Of a DNA stretch of 64,000 nt, positions 26,079-36,768 are shown one piece after another (within the stretch, counting starts at the first letter, position 1; each line of letters opens with the position of its first letter). A program made the translations under genes and the position numbers. Under the pieces are notes generated by a model. It saw only the letters and a program-made list of their open reading frames with translations, searched no databases and was not told the origin of the DNA. The DNA comes from Mycobacterium sp. MFM001 (GTDB lineage Bacteria > Actinomycetota > Actinomycetes > Mycobacteriales > Mycobacteriaceae): the NCBI RefSeq assembly GCF_003402475.1, contig NZ_BFAB01000002.1:186001-250000 (forward strand). The letters run 5' to 3'.

Positions 26079-27081
26079 CGCCGACGTGCTGATTGCCGGC
26101 GGCGGCCCGGGCGGGCTGGCCGCCGCGTTACACGCTCGTAGGCAAGGACTTTCGGTGATTGTCGCCGAGCCACGAGATGCCCCGATCGACAAGGCCTGCG
26201 GCGAGGGCCTGATGCCCGGCGGTCTAGCGGAGCTGACATCGCTGGGTGTCGACCCGGCTGGCCTGCCGTTCCGCGGTATCGCGTATGTGAGCGAGCACCG
26301 CCGAGCCGAGGCTTCTTTTCGCCATGGCCCCGGCCGGGGTGTCCGGCGCACGACACTGCATGCCGCCTTGGCGGGGCGCGCCAAAGAACAAGACACCGAA
26401 TGGATCTCGACGCGGGTGACCAGTGTCGAGCAGGACGCCGCCGGGGTGACCGCCGCCGGTGTGCGCGCCCGGTGGTTGGTGGCCGCCGACGGGCTGCATT
26501 CCGCGGTGCGCCGCGCAGTGGGGATCACGGCCGTCGCCGGCCGACCGCGACGCTACGGGGTGCGCTGGCACTTTTCGGTGCCGGCCTGGTCGGATTTCGT
26601 CGAGGTGCACTGGTCTTCGTTCGGCGAGGCGTACGTGACGCCGGTCGAGCCGGATCTGGTCGGCGTGGCTGTTTTGTCCAGCCGCCCACCCGAACTCGCC
26701 TGGTTCCCGCGGCTGGCGCACTGCTTGCGGGGCGCCAGCCGCGGACGGGCGCGGGGCTGCGGCCCGCTGCGCCAGGTGGTGTCGCGCCGGGTCGCCGGCC
26801 GGGTGCTGTTGGTCGGCGACGCAGCCGGATACGAGGACGCGCTGACCGGCGAGGGCATCAGCCTGGCGGTCAAGCAAGCTGCCGCAGCGGTGAACGCGAT
26901 CGTCGACGAGGCGCCGTTGTCCTACGAGCACGAGTGGCGGCGCATCACGCGCGACTACCGACTGCTGACCCGCGCGCTGGTGCTGGGCACGACGCCTCGC
27001 GTGGCGCGGCGTGCGATTGTGCCGGCGGCCCAGGCCCTTCCGGGCGTGTTCAGCCGCGCGGTCAACCAGCTGGCGGGGTAA
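26071..27081 (+). CDS. FAD-dependent hydroxylase/oxidoreductase of the geranylgeranyl-reductase / SrsC type
   Basis: A 336-residue flavoprotein. FAD motif VLIAGGGPGGLAAALHARRQ at residues 6-25, the DKACGEGLMPGG segment typical of geranylgeranyl-reductase-like and PHBH-class monooxygenases, and the second FAD motif VLLVGDAAGYEDALTGEGIS. No transmembrane helix. In the srs pathway the third enzyme hydroxylates the alkylresorcinol ring to a quinol/quinone, which fits this position. Its ATG lies inside the end of the methyltransferase gene. Corresponds to Rv1138c. Reductase activity on an isoprenoid is the main alternative. Confidence 0.85.
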   Translation: MFDADVLIAGGGPGGLAAALHARRQGLSVIVAEPRDAPIDKACGEGLMPGGLAELTSLGVDPAGLPFRGIAYVSEHRRAEASFRHGPGRGVRRTTLHAALAGRAKEQDTEWISTRVTSVEQDAAGVTAAGVRARWLVAADGLHSAVRRAVGITAVAGRPRRYGVRWHFSVPAWSDFVEVHWSSFGEAYVTPVEPDLVGVAVLSSRPPELAWFPRLAHCLRGASRGRARGCGPLRQVVSRRVAGRVLLVGDAAGYEDALTGEGISLAVKQAAAAVNAIVDEAPLSYEHEWRRITRDYRLLTRALVLGTTPRVARRAIVPAAQALPGVFSRAVNQLAG

Positions 27082-27100
27082 TCAGCGGCGACCCGCTGCG

Positions 27101-27885
27101 CTAGCGGGCCTTCCAGACAGGTTGCCGCTTCTCCGCGAACGCCAACGGGCCCTCCTTGGCGTCTTCGGATTTCAGCAGCGTCGCGAATTCCCTTGTGGTG
27201 CGCGCCCATCCGGGCTCCTCGTCAGGGATGACTCCGTCGTCGGCGCCGTAGGCGATCCGCTTGCTGGCCTGGATCGACAACGGCGCGTTCACCGTAACCC
27301 GCGCGGCCAGCGCCAGCGCGGCGTCCAGCACTGTGCCGTTCGGGACCACTTGGTTGATCAGCCCCCACTTCAGGGCATCGGCCGCGCTGATCGGCTCACC
27401 CGTGAACAGCATTTCGAGTCCCACCTTGCGCGGCAGCTGCTGCACGATCCGGAACACCCCGCCGGCGCCGGCGATCAGGCCGACCTTCACCTCGGGTAGC
27501 CCGAACATCGCGCGTTCCTCGGCGACTACCAAGTCGCTTGCCAGCGCCAGCTCGGTTCCGCCGCCCAGCGCGGTGCCGTTGACCGCGGCGATCGTGGGCT
27601 TGTCGACGAAGTGGTGTACGTAGCCGGCAAAGCCCCACTCGCCGTGCTCGGGGTGATACAGGTTCTCGCGACGCGCGATGGCCTTGAGATCGGCTCCGGC
27701 GCAAAAGGATTTGTCACCGGCGCCGGTGATCACCACCGCCCGCACCTCGGGGTCGTGTTGCGCCTGCTCGAGTGCGTCGCCGACGCCGGTACTGACGGCG
27801 CCGTTGACGCAGTTGCGGGCCTCCGGGCGGTTGATCGTGATGACCAGGACGTTGCCGCGGCGCTCGGTGAGCACCGCGGGTTGGC

Positions 27886-27889
<4 letters not shown>
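27101..27889 (-). CDS. Enoyl-CoA hydratase/crotonase (Rv1136-like)
   Basis: A 262-residue crotonase. Motifs: KSFCAGADLKAIARR for the first oxyanion segment, AAVNGTALGGGTELALASDL for the second, and GLIAGAGGVFRIVQQL, where the usual second catalytic Glu position is Gly/Ala. Typical length, C-terminal FAEKRQPVWKAR. The first Glu position is Thr-Glu (GGGTELAL), so hydratase activity may be altered. GTG start at 27889 overlaps the thiolase stop (GTGA). It forms a beta-oxidation pair with the thiolase upstream. Confidence 0.88.
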
Positions 27890-29034
<1,145 letters not shown>

Positions 29035-29116
29035 GACGCTCTCCTTTGAACATGAGTTGTGCCTCGATTGTTGACCAACCCGTTGGACGGCTCGCCGCGG
29101 GGGTAGCGTCGCCGCC

Positions 29117-29767
29117 ATGACACGGATCGTGATCATCGGCGGCCACGGCAAGGTCGCCTTGCACTTGGCCCACATCCTGACCGAGCGCGGCGACGAGGTG
29201 ACGTCGGTGTTCCGCAATCCCGACCACACCGACGATGTGACAGCGACGGGTGCCAAGCCCGTCGTCGCCGATATCGAGCAGCTCGCCACCCAAGCGCTAG
29301 CCGGCCTGCTCGCCGGGCAGGACGCCGTCGTGTTCTCCGCCGGCGCGGGCGGCGGCAACCCGGCGCGCACCTATGCCGTCGACCGCGACGCCGCGATCCG
29401 GGTTGTCGACGCGGCCGGACAGGCCGGCGTGCGCCGGTTCGTGATGGTGTCCTACTTCGGCGCCGGGCCGGAACACGGTGTCCCCCAAGACGACCCGTTC
29501 TTCCCGTATGCCGAGGCCAAGGCCGCAGCGGATGCCCACCTGCGCGAGAGCGATCTGGACTGGACGATTCTCGGGCCGGGCCGGCTCACCCTCGAACCGG
29601 CGACGGGGCGTATCGCGGTCGGTGGCGCGCCGCACGGCCGCGAAGTCCCCCGCGAAGACGTCGCGCTGGTGGCGGCCGCCGCGCTGCACGACGACTCGAC
29701 GATCCGCCGGACCATCGAGTTCAACACCGGCGACGTGCCGATCGCCGAGGCATTAGCAACCGGGTAA
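29117..29767 (+). CDS. NAD(P)H-binding atypical SDR (NmrA/YwnB-like)
   Basis: A 216-residue single-domain Rossmann protein. The glycine motif is VIIGGHGKVALHLAHILTER (GxxGxV), then FRNPDHTDD at the end of strand two, YAEAKAAADAHL with the Tyr-x-x-x-Lys pair and WTILGPGRLTLEPATG. This is the SDR_a5/BLVRB-like family, whose members reduce flavins or biliverdin or act as redox sensors. Monocistronic, ending just before the cobalamin riboswitch. Physiological role unknown. Confidence 0.82.
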   Translation: MTRIVIIGGHGKVALHLAHILTERGDEVTSVFRNPDHTDDVTATGAKPVVADIEQLATQALAGLLAGQDAVVFSAGAGGGNPARTYAVDRDAAIRVVDAAGQAGVRRFVMVSYFGAGPEHGVPQDDPFFPYAEAKAAADAHLRESDLDWTILGPGRLTLEPATGRIAVGGAPHGREVPREDVALVAAAALHDDSTIRRTIEFNTGDVPIAEALATG

Positions 29768-29796
29768 TCTCGACTGCGCAGCTGGTCTGCCGGCAC

Positions 29797-29977
29797 GCCG
29801 GCATCGAGCGGGGCATGTTGAGAATGCGTCGCGAGAGGGAACCCGGTGAGAGTCCGGGACTGTCCCGCAGCGGTATGCAGGAACGACCGCCGTCATCAGC
29901 ACTGGTCGCAAGACCGGGAAGCGACGGCCAGTAGGAGCACCTCCGGTGCGCGCCTGCGAGTCCGAAGACCTGCCGGC
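29797..29977 (+). ncRNA. Cobalamin (B12) riboswitch in the metE leader
   Basis: The element shows the conserved cobalamin-riboswitch blocks. A P1 stem GCCGGCA (29797-29803) pairs with TGCCGGC (29971-29977). GAGGGAACCCGGTGAGAGTC begins at 29834 and continues GGGACTGTCCCGCAGCGGT. The block GGGAAGCGACGGCCAGTAGG lies at about 29916-29935, and a B12 box (GCGAGTCCGAAGACCTGCC) at 29957-29975. It lies 120 nt upstream of metE, which encodes the B12-independent methionine synthase, so B12 should switch metE off. A possible expression platform is CGTCC (30055-30059) pairing with GGACG (30089-30093) at the ribosome binding site. Confidence 0.93.
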
Positions 29978-30098
29978 TGTGCCGGGCGCGCCGCGTCCGG
30001 CGGCTCATCGCCTCGTGGAATGGGCGTTCGGCCGCAACGGTTGAAAGTGCCGTGCGTCCGTTTGGCGATGACCACCCTGTCGAATGAAGGACGAACAC

Positions 30099-32372
30099 GT
30101 GACCGCTCAACCGTTTACCGCCACCGTCACCGGCTCCCCGCGCATCGGCCCGCGCCGCGAACTCAAACGCGCGACCGAAGGGTATTGGGCCGGACGGACC
30201 AGCCGATCCGAATTGGAGTCCGTCGCCGCCACGTTGCGCCGCGACACCTGGTCGGACTTGGCGGCCGCCGGTCTGGACTCGGTCCCGGTGAACACCTTCT
30301 CTTACTACGACCAGATGCTCGACACGGCGGTGCTGGTCGATGCTCTCCCGGCCCGGGTTCAGAACGTCGCCGACGAGCTGGACCGCTACTTCGCGGCGGC
30401 GCGCGGCACCGACGAGATCTCTCCACTGGAGATGACCAAGTGGTTCGACACCAACTACCACTACCTGGTTCCCGAGATCGCGCCCGGCACCCGGTTCACG
30501 CTGAACCCGGACAAGGTGCTGTCGGAGCTCAAAGAGGCTCGCGACCAAGGCATTCCGGCTCGCCCGGTGGTCATCGGACCGATCACCTTCCTGCTGCTGA
30601 GCAAGGCTGTGGACGGCGCCGGCGCGCCGATCGAGCGGCTCGACGAGCTGATTCCGGTCTACACCGAGTTGCTCTCGCTGCTGGCCGACAACGGCGCGGA
30701 CTGGGTACAGCTCGACGAGCCGGCCCTGGTCACCGACATTGCGGACGACGCACCGCAGCTGGCGGAACGCGTCTACACCGCGTTGGGATCGGTCGGCAGG
30801 CGGCCGGCGATCCACGTCGCCACCTACTTCGGTGACCCCGGCGCCGCCCTGCCGGCGCTGGCACGCACGCCTGTCGAGGCGATCGGCGTGGACCTGGTCC
30901 GCGCCCCCGACACTGCAGTGGCCGAGGTGCCGGAACTGGCCAACAAGATCCTGGTAGCGGGAATTGTCAACGGCCGCAACGTCTGGCGCACCGACCTCGA
31001 GGCGGCGCTGGGCAAGCTGGCGAGGCTGCGCGGAAGCGCGGCGGCGGTCGCAGTGTCTACCTCGTGCTCGACGCTGCACGTGCCGTATTCGCTTGCCGCC
31101 GAAACGGATCTGGACGACAACCTGCGCAGCTGGCTGGCTTTCGGCGCCGAGAAGGTGCACGAGGTGGTCACCTTGGCGCGGGCACTGCGCGACGGCCACG
31201 AGGCGGTTGCCGACGAGATCGCGGCCTCCAATGCCGCGATGGCGTCAAGGCGCTCGGATCCGCGGCTGCACAACAAACAGATCCGCGCCCGCATCGACGA
31301 GATCGTCGCGTCCGGAATCCAGCGTGGACCGGCGGCAGAACGGCGGGCCAGCCAACAGGAGCGTCTGCAGCTGCCGGTGCTGCCAACCACCACGATCGGC
31401 TCGTATCCGCAGACCCCCGCGATCCGTAAGGCCCGCGCGGCGCTGCGGTCCGGCGAGATCGACCAGGCCGAGTACGTGCGGCGGATGAAGGCCGAGATCG
31501 CCGACGTCATCGCGCTGCAGGAGCGGCTGGGTCTCGATGTGCTGGTGCACGGCGAGCCGGAACGCAACGACATGGTGCAGTACTTCGCCGAGCAACTCGA
31601 CGGGTTCTTCGCGACCCAGAACGGCTGGGTGCAGTCCTACGGCAGCCGCTGTGTGCGCCCGCCGATCCTCTTCGGCGACGTGGCACGCCCGCAGCCGATG
31701 ACGGTCGACTGGATCACCTATGCGCAGTCGCTGACCGACAAGCCGGTCAAGGGCATGCTGACCGGTCCGGTGACGATCCTGGCGTGGTCGTTCGTGCGTG
31801 ACGACCAGCCGATGGCCGACACCGCTCGGCAGGTCGCGCTGGCGATCCGCGATGAGACGGTCGATCTGCAGTCGGCGGGTATCGGGGTGATCCAGGTCGA
31901 CGAGCCGGCGCTGCGGGAGCTGTTGCCGCTGCGGCGCGCCGACCAGGACCAGTACCTGAGCTGGGCGGTCGGAGCGTTCCGGTTGGCGACGTCGGGCGTC
32001 GCCGACTCGACGCAGATCCACACGCATCTGTGCTATTCGGAGTTCGGCGAGGTGATCGGCGCGATCGCCGACCTGGACGCGGACGTCACCTCGATCGAGG
32101 CGGCCCGCTCACACATGGAGGTGCTCGACGACCTCAATGCCGTCGGGTTCGCCAACAGTGTGGGCCCGGGTGTCTACGACATCCACTCACCGCGGGTGCC
32201 GAGGATCGACGAGATCGCCAAGTCGCTGCATGCCGCACTGAATGCCGTTCCGGCCGAACGGCTTTGGGTCAACCCTGACTGCGGTCTGAAGACCCGCACG
32301 GTCGACGAGGTGACGGCGTCGCTGACCAACATGGTCGCCGCGGCGAAGAAGGTGCGGGCGGAAGCCGGCTAG
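30099..32372 (+). CDS. metE: Cobalamin-independent methionine synthase MetE
   Basis: A 757-residue 5-methyltetrahydropteroyltriglutamate-homocysteine methyltransferase, last step of methionine synthesis without B12. Two (beta/alpha)8 domains: the N-terminal half, and the C-terminal catalytic half beginning near [20 protein letters not shown]. Zinc ligands are His and Cys in [10 protein letters not shown], a Glu, and Cys in NPDCGLKTR. Nearly identical in layout to M. tuberculosis Rv1133c. I prefer GTG 30099 ([17 protein letters not shown]) with AAGGACG upstream; an ATG at 30084 overlaps that ribosome site. Controlled by the riboswitch just upstream. The stop overlaps the convergent membrane protein gene by 4 bp. 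Confidence 0.96.
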   Translation: MTAQPFTATVTGSPRIGPRRELKRATEGYWAGRTSRSELESVAATLRRDTWSDLAAAGLDSVPVNTFSYYDQMLDTAVLVDALPARVQNVADELDRYFAAARGTDEISPLEMTKWFDTNYHYLVPEIAPGTRFTLNPDKVLSELKEARDQGIPARPVVIGPITFLLLSKAVDGAGAPIERLDELIPVYTELLSLLADNGADWVQLDEPALVTDIADDAPQLAERVYTALGSVGRRPAIHVATYFGDPGAALPALARTPVEAIGVDLVRAPDTAVAEVPELANKILVAGIVNGRNVWRTDLEAALGKLARLRGSAAAVAVSTSCSTLHVPYSLAAETDLDDNLRSWLAFGAEKVHEVVTLARALRDGHEAVADEIAASNAAMASRRSDPRLHNKQIRARIDEIVASGIQRGPAAERRASQQERLQLPVLPTTTIGSYPQTPAIRKARAALRSGEIDQAEYVRRMKAEIADVIALQERLGLDVLVHGEPERNDMVQYFAEQLDGFFATQNGWVQSYGSRCVRPPILFGDVARPQPMTVDWITYAQSLTDKPVKGMLTGPVTILAWSFVRDDQPMADTARQVALAIRDETVDLQSAGIGVIQVDEPALRELLPLRRADQDQYLSWAVGAFRLATSGVADSTQIHTHLCYSEFGEVIGAIADLDADVTSIEAARSHMEVLDDLNAVGFANSVGPGVYDIHSPRVPRIDEIAKSLHAALNAVPAERLWVNPDCGLKTRTVDEVTASLTNMVAAAKKVRAEAG

Positions 32373-34111
32373 TCGGACGCGGTGGCACGGCTTTCGTGCA
32401 CGTGCACGGGCACGTCGTCGTCCCAGGGCTGGCGGACCACCATGTCGGCCACCCGGACATAGCCGCGCTCGAATTCGCCTGTGGCGGCGTCGACTAACCG
32501 GTACTGCTGGGTTTGGCGGTGGATGGGCTGCGCGTCGAGTAGCACGACGCGCACCTCCCCCGGCTCGAAACCGCAGCGCTCTTGCATCGCGGCGATCAGT
32601 TGCTCGTTATGCATGTGGCCGTCGCCGAAGTTCCAGCCGATCGCGGTGGAACAGATCCGTTCGCCGTCGGTGATGAGGTAGTCGTCCTCGTTGTGACCGG
32701 CCATCGCCCGATGCGCCAGGGTGAACAGGGCACGGCCGTGAGTATTGAAGCCGCGGAAGGCATATCCCATGTAGATCGGGATCTGCGCGGCCTCCTTGCT
32801 GCCATAGAAGCGTTCCAGCTGAGCGGCCGGCATGCTGGCGATCGCGACGATGCCGCGCGCAATCTTCTCGTCGGCCGACGGCTTGACGCACCACAGCGTA
32901 GTGTCCCAGTTGCCGGCGTAGTAGCGCATCCCGGGCAGAAACGAGATCTTGCGCGGGAACAGGTTGCCGAGCGCCACGATGCCGGCGACCACCACGAACA
33001 AAATCGCCACCGGCACAGGGTGTTTCACATCCGAGAGCCCGAGATCGGCGTAGGCGACGAACAGCGACAGCACGCCGAAGATCATGAAGACGTTCCACTC
33101 CAGCGGCACGCCCATCGGGATCGCCACCAGGATGCCCAGGTGGAAGCACACCATCACCGCGGCCGCGATCGCAGTGGGCCAGCCGCCGTGGCAGAAGAAC
33201 AAAACGAGCGGCACCAGCATCTCGATCGCGGTGCTGAAGTGCGCCAGCATCCGTGAGGGCCGGCCCGGCCGCAGGTCGTCAGGAAAGTGTTCGAAGAAGT
33301 GGCGTTTGAGCGCCCGGGGCCGGACGAGCGGATTGTTGGACATCATCGTCGAGATGACGAACGGGAAGTGCTTGTTGAGTTTCGACGTGGCCGCGCCCAT
33401 CCAGATGATCAGGAACACGACTTTGGACGCGACGATCATGTCGGCGCCGCCGAACAGGAACGTCACGGTCATCGACGCGTACACCTCGCCGCGGGCGGCC
33501 AGGAAGATCACCTTGTCGCGCAGGCCGAGAACCGCCAGCAGGCCCAGGATCGCCCAGATCTGCCACATCGGCAGCAGGCCGACGCTGGTGCCCAACTCCG
33601 GGACCGGCCCTGTGCCGTCGGAAAACAACGCCCAGAGCGTCATCACCAGCAGCGCCGCGTACAACGCGACGTCCACCGGGGTGCGGGCGGTGCCTTTGGT
33701 GAGCGGGACGCGATCCGGCCACGGCGGCAGCCGGATGGTGCCGGGCCGCAGCCAGTACAGGATCGAGCCCAGCGGCGGGAAGAACCGGTTGTTCAGCGGC
33801 CCGAACCCGCACCCGAGCCCGACGACCTCGAACAGCATCGTGTAGAGCACGACCTTCTCGAAGACGATCGGCTCGGACCACCAGGAGCTGACGGCCGTGA
33901 ACCCGTCGATGCCCTTGGTGGCCAGTGCGAACAGCCAACCGCCCAGGACGTACAGCAGGATTTTGGCCACGTAGAACAGGTGCAGCGCGACCGGCGTGCC
34001 GAAGCCGACCTCGGCCCAGTGTTTGGCCATCGGGCGGATCTTCTCGGCGCGGGTGCCTTTGCTCCATTCGGCCATGTCGATCTGCGGCAGCTCGGGCTTG
34101 AGGAATCCCAT
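32369..34111 (-). CDS. DUF3556 multi-pass membrane protein (Rv1132-like)
   Basis: A 580-residue protein of the actinobacterial DUF3556 family. It has an N-terminal soluble segment ([20 protein letters not shown]), about ten hydrophobic segments between residues 45 and 400 and a soluble C-terminal domain with [20 protein letters not shown]. The [24 protein letters not shown] and [10 protein letters not shown] stretches recall HTTM/vitamin-K-carboxylase-like membrane folds, but I cannot assign an activity. Corresponds in place and size to Rv1132. Convergent with metE. Confidence 0.8.
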   Translation of the reverse strand: MGFLKPELPQIDMAEWSKGTRAEKIRPMAKHWAEVGFGTPVALHLFYVAKILLYVLGGWLFALATKGIDGFTAVSSWWSEPIVFEKVVLYTMLFEVVGLGCGFGPLNNRFFPPLGSILYWLRPGTIRLPPWPDRVPLTKGTARTPVDVALYAALLVMTLWALFSDGTGPVPELGTSVGLLPMWQIWAILGLLAVLGLRDKVIFLAARGEVYASMTVTFLFGGADMIVASKVVFLIIWMGAATSKLNKHFPFVISTMMSNNPLVRPRALKRHFFEHFPDDLRPGRPSRMLAHFSTAIEMLVPLVLFFCHGGWPTAIAAAVMVCFHLGILVAIPMGVPLEWNVFMIFGVLSLFVAYADLGLSDVKHPVPVAILFVVVAGIVALGNLFPRKISFLPGMRYYAGNWDTTLWCVKPSADEKIARGIVAIASMPAAQLERFYGSKEAAQIPIYMGYAFRGFNTHGRALFTLAHRAMAGHNEDDYLITDGERICSTAIGWNFGDGHMHNEQLIAAMQERCGFEPGEVRVVLLDAQPIHRQTQQYRLVDAATGEFERGYVRVADMVVRQPWDDDVPVHVHESRATASD

Positions 34112-34161
34112 GGCCGACAGATTAGAACGTGTTCTAGACCCATGGGAACGGCTATTGACTA

Positions 34162-34180
34162 CTACTACGTTGGGTAGTAG
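34162..34180. promoter_or_regulatory. CTACTAC-N5-GTAGTAG palindrome before the small membrane gene
   Basis: Perfect 7-bp arms CTACTAC (34162-34168) and GTAGTAG (34174-34180) end 9 bp before the ATG at 34190. The TACTAC...GTAGTA pattern resembles BlaI/CopY-family operators. No such regulator is adjacent, so any control would be in trans. Inference from symmetry only. Confidence 0.45.
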
Positions 34181-34189
34181 ACAGGGCTT

Positions 34190-34600
34190 ATGCGCCCCCT
34201 AGACAACCTGCGCTGGGCAGCAGTCGCGTTCGCGATCGGGTTCGCAGTCCACGGTCTGGACCATCTACGCCGCGGGATGTCGGCCTCCCCACCGTTCATC
34301 ATGGTCATCGGCATGGTGCAAATGGCGTTCGTCGTGTTGGCTGTCGCGATGGTGCTGCGGCGGCATGCCCGTGCGCCGTTGGCGGCGGTCGTCGTGGGCT
34401 TCGGCAGCGCAGTGGGGTTCACCTACGCACACCTGCTGCCGACAATCTTTCCGGGCTACCAGGACAGCTTCATCTCGCCGCCGCACATCAACGTAACGTG
34501 GTTCTCGTGGTTCAGCGCGCTCACCGAAATCGGCACCGCCGTCGTTTTCGCGCTGGCCGGCCTTCGGGAGGTGAGCAGTGTCAGGAATCCTGTTCTTTGA
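34190..34600 (+). CDS. Small four-helix membrane protein
   Basis: A 136-residue membrane protein with four hydrophobic segments (AAVAFAIGFAVHG, FIMVIGMVQMAFVVLAVAMV, APLAAVVVGFGSAVGFTYAH and ALTEIGTAVVFALAGL). A conserved-looking GLDHLRRG and HLLPTIFPGYQDSFI lie between them. It resembles DoxX/DUF-type small membrane proteins, but I do not recognise a family. It overlaps the DCC-family thiol oxidoreductase by 23 bp, suggesting a functional pair in membrane redox chemistry. A palindrome lies just upstream. Confidence 0.7.
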   Translation: MRPLDNLRWAAVAFAIGFAVHGLDHLRRGMSASPPFIMVIGMVQMAFVVLAVAMVLRRHARAPLAAVVVGFGSAVGFTYAHLLPTIFPGYQDSFISPPHINVTWFSWFSALTEIGTAVVFALAGLREVSSVRNPVL

Positions 34601-34955
34601 CGGCGCCTGCGGAATGTGCACGCGCTCAGTGGAATTCATCCTGAGGCACAATCGGACCGGCGAGCTGCAGACCGAGCCGTTGCAGGGGCCGGGAGTCGCC
34701 CAACGCCTGGGGATCGCCCCAGCCCAGCTGCTGGATTCGGGTCGCTGGCTGGATTCGTCGGGAGCCGTCTACTCCGGTGCAGAGGCCATGAACGCGGCGG
34801 TGTCGGCCGCGATCGGCAGCAAGCTGCCGTTGGTGCTCTACCGCGTCCCCGGTATCCGGTTCATCGAGGAGGCCATCTACCGCTGGGTGGCCGGGCATCG
34901 CTACCGGTTCCGCGGCACGACGCCGTATTGCGAGTCGCATCCGGCTGCGTGCTGA
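34578..34955 (+). CDS. DCC-family (DUF393) thiol-disulfide oxidoreductase-like protein
   Basis: A 125-residue protein with the family hallmark FDGACGMCTRSVEF at residues 7-20 (DxxCxxC), placing two Cys in a thioredoxin-like CxxC. Then ELQTEPLQGPGVAQRLG and the C-terminal GIRFIEEAIYRWVAGHRYRF. Predicted to be a soluble or membrane-associated redox protein with an unknown partner; it may work with the preceding small membrane protein. GTG start 34578 inside the previous gene. Confidence 0.85.
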   Translation: MSGILFFDGACGMCTRSVEFILRHNRTGELQTEPLQGPGVAQRLGIAPAQLLDSGRWLDSSGAVYSGAEAMNAAVSAAIGSKLPLVLYRVPGIRFIEEAIYRWVAGHRYRFRGTTPYCESHPAAC

Positions 34956-34965
34956 CGCTTGTCGC

Positions 34966-36135
34966 TCACAGCGAGCGGCTGATGATCTCCTTCATGATTT
35001 CGCTTGTGCCACCGTAGATTCGGTTCACCCGGGATCCGGTGTACATGTTCGCGATCGGGTATTCGGCCATGTACCCGTAGCCGCCGAAGATCTGTAGACA
35101 CTTGTCGACCACCTGATCGCACTTCTCGGCGGCGAACAACTTGGCCATCGACGCTGTCATGGGGTCGTTGTTACCGTCGACGTACTGCCCGATCGCATAG
35201 TCGACCAGTGTCTTGATCGCCAGTGCCTCGGTCTTGCATTCGGCCAACACGAATTTGGTGTTCTGGAAGTTGCCGATCGGCCGGCCGAACGCCTCTCGCT
35301 CTTTCGAGTACTTGATCGCCTCGAGCACCGCCGCTTCTGCCAGCGCCGCGCACAGGGTGGCGATGATGAGCCGTTCACGGGCGAGCTGTTCCATCAGCTG
35401 GTAGAAGCCCAACCCTTCTTGCGCTCCGAGGAGGTTAGCCACCGGTACCCGCATGTCGGAGAAGAACAGTTCGCGGGTGTCTTGCCCGTGCTGACCGATT
35501 TTCTGCAGGACCCGTCCTCGTTCGAACCCGGCGAGGTCGTTGGTCTCCGCGACGATCAGCGACACCCCGGCTGCCCCTTTGGACGGATCGGTCTTGGCCA
35601 CGATCACCAGCAGGTCACAGTGAGTTCCATTGGAAATAAACGTCTTCGATCCGTTGATGACGTAGGTGTCGCCCTCGCGAACGGCGGTGGTGCGTACCGA
35701 CTGCAGATCCGACCCGGTTCCCGGCTCCGTCATCGCGATCGCCAGCACCGCTTCACCGCTGATGACCTTGGGCAGCCAACGCTTTCGTTGCTCGTCGTTG
35801 CCGTAGGTGTAGAGGTAATGCGCGACGATCGGCGAGTGAACCGAGAACCCGAAGCACTGGTCGTGGGCGTACACGAGTTCTTCCTGCACCACCGCCTGCA
35901 TGGCAAAGTCGCCGCCCATCCCGCCGAATTCCTCGGGTAGGTCCAGACCTAACAGACCGGCGGCGCCGGCCTTGTTCCAGAACTCGCGGTCCACCGCGTG
36001 CTGGGCGACCCAGCGTTCCTGGTTCGGGGTGGCTTCCTTGCGGAAGAACTCCGCGGCATGCTTACGCAGCTCGCGGTGCTGGTCGGTCTCCCAGCTCGGA
36101 CGGTAATCGGGGAACAACTGCGACACGCGGGCCAC
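34966..36135 (-). CDS. Acyl-CoA dehydrogenase (FadE)
   Basis: A 389-residue FAD acyl-CoA dehydrogenase. Motifs: AIAMTEPGTGSDLQSVRTTA for FAD, TFISNGTHCDLLVI, and the C-terminal FGGYGYMAEYPIANMYTGSR followed by RIYGGTSEIMKEII. The catalytic Glu at the MCAD position is Gly (IYGGT), so the base is probably the Glu of QLARERLIIA, as in isovaleryl- and long-chain dehydrogenases. GTG start 36135 (VARVSQLFPDY). It is divergent from a TetR gene 45 bp away with an 18-bp palindrome over its start, so that TetR likely represses it. Substrate unknown. Confidence 0.9.
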   Translation of the reverse strand: MARVSQLFPDYRPSWETDQHRELRKHAAEFFRKEATPNQERWVAQHAVDREFWNKAGAAGLLGLDLPEEFGGMGGDFAMQAVVQEELVYAHDQCFGFSVHSPIVAHYLYTYGNDEQRKRWLPKVISGEAVLAIAMTEPGTGSDLQSVRTTAVREGDTYVINGSKTFISNGTHCDLLVIVAKTDPSKGAAGVSLIVAETNDLAGFERGRVLQKIGQHGQDTRELFFSDMRVPVANLLGAQEGLGFYQLMEQLARERLIIATLCAALAEAAVLEAIKYSKEREAFGRPIGNFQNTKFVLAECKTEALAIKTLVDYAIGQYVDGNNDPMTASMAKLFAAEKCDQVVDKCLQIFGGYGYMAEYPIANMYTGSRVNRIYGGTSEIMKEIISRSL

Positions 36136-36151
36136 GATACACTTGTATCGT
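36134..36151. promoter_or_regulatory. 18-bp palindrome in the fadE-tetR divergent promoter
   Basis: ACGATACA (36134-36141) and TGTATCGT (36144-36151) are perfect arms around CT. It touches the GTG start of the acyl-CoA dehydrogenase and lies 30 bp before the tetR ATG, the classic location for a TetR operator repressing both genes. Confidence 0.65.
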
Positions 36152-36180
36152 AAAATAATCACCTGTACAGGCGAGGACAG

Positions 36181-36768
36181 ATGCTGAACCCGCGGGCTAC
36201 CGACGAGGACTTGACCGCCAAGGCGCGGATTCGCAACGCTGCCCTAGACCTCTACGCGCTATATGGTGAGGATCGAGTGTCGTTACGCGACATCGCTTCT
36301 GCGGCCGGGGTCACCCTGGGTCTGGTGCAACACCACTTCAAGACCAAAGCCGGGCTGAGAGACGCGGTGGACCAGTTGGTGGTGGATTATTTCGCTCACG
36401 CACTGGCCGAGGTTCCCGCCAAGGGCAGCGCGCGACAGGTCGCTGCCGCACGCGACGACGCCGTTGCCCGGATGCTGCGCGCCAACCCTCCGGTGGTGAA
36501 TTACGTGCGCCGGGCGATCCTCGAGGCCGCCGACGACCGGATGCACCTGCTCGACGTCCTCGTCGACCTGACCCGCCGCGAAGTCGTGGCACTGCGCGGT
36601 TCCGGGCTGGCGTCCACCCAACGACCTGAGTCCACCCAGATTCTCGACGTGCTGTTGCGGCAGATGGGCGAGTTGTTGTTGCAGCCGCTAGTCGACACGG
36701 TGTGGGACCGCGTCGCCCAACCCGGCGACGACCGCAAGCCCCGACTGCGCATCACTGTCGAAGGCTGA
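36181..36768 (+). CDS. TetR-family regulator divergent from the acyl-CoA dehydrogenase
   Basis: A 195-residue regulator. The helix-turn-helix is at residues 15-60 (RIRNAALDLYALYGEDRVSL, then IASAAGVTLGLVQHHFKTKA). The C-terminal domain is helical with ANPPVVNYVRRAILEAADDR. It likely senses an acyl-CoA or fatty acid, because its only neighbour on the divergent side is an acyl-CoA dehydrogenase with a palindrome over the shared promoter. Its 3' end overlaps the convergent prpC by 17 bp. Confidence 0.86.
   Translation: MLNPRATDEDLTAKARIRNAALDLYALYGEDRVSLRDIASAAGVTLGLVQHHFKTKAGLRDAVDQLVVDYFAHALAEVPAKGSARQVAAARDDAVARMLRANPPVVNYVRRAILEAADDRMHLLDVLVDLTRREVVALRGSGLASTQRPESTQILDVLLRQMGELLLQPLVDTVWDRVAQPGDDRKPRLRITVEG

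Noticed and set aside
29846..30835. Plus-strand open frame across the metE leader
   Set aside because: Overlaps the cobalamin riboswitch and the metE coding region in another frame; Arg-rich shadow.
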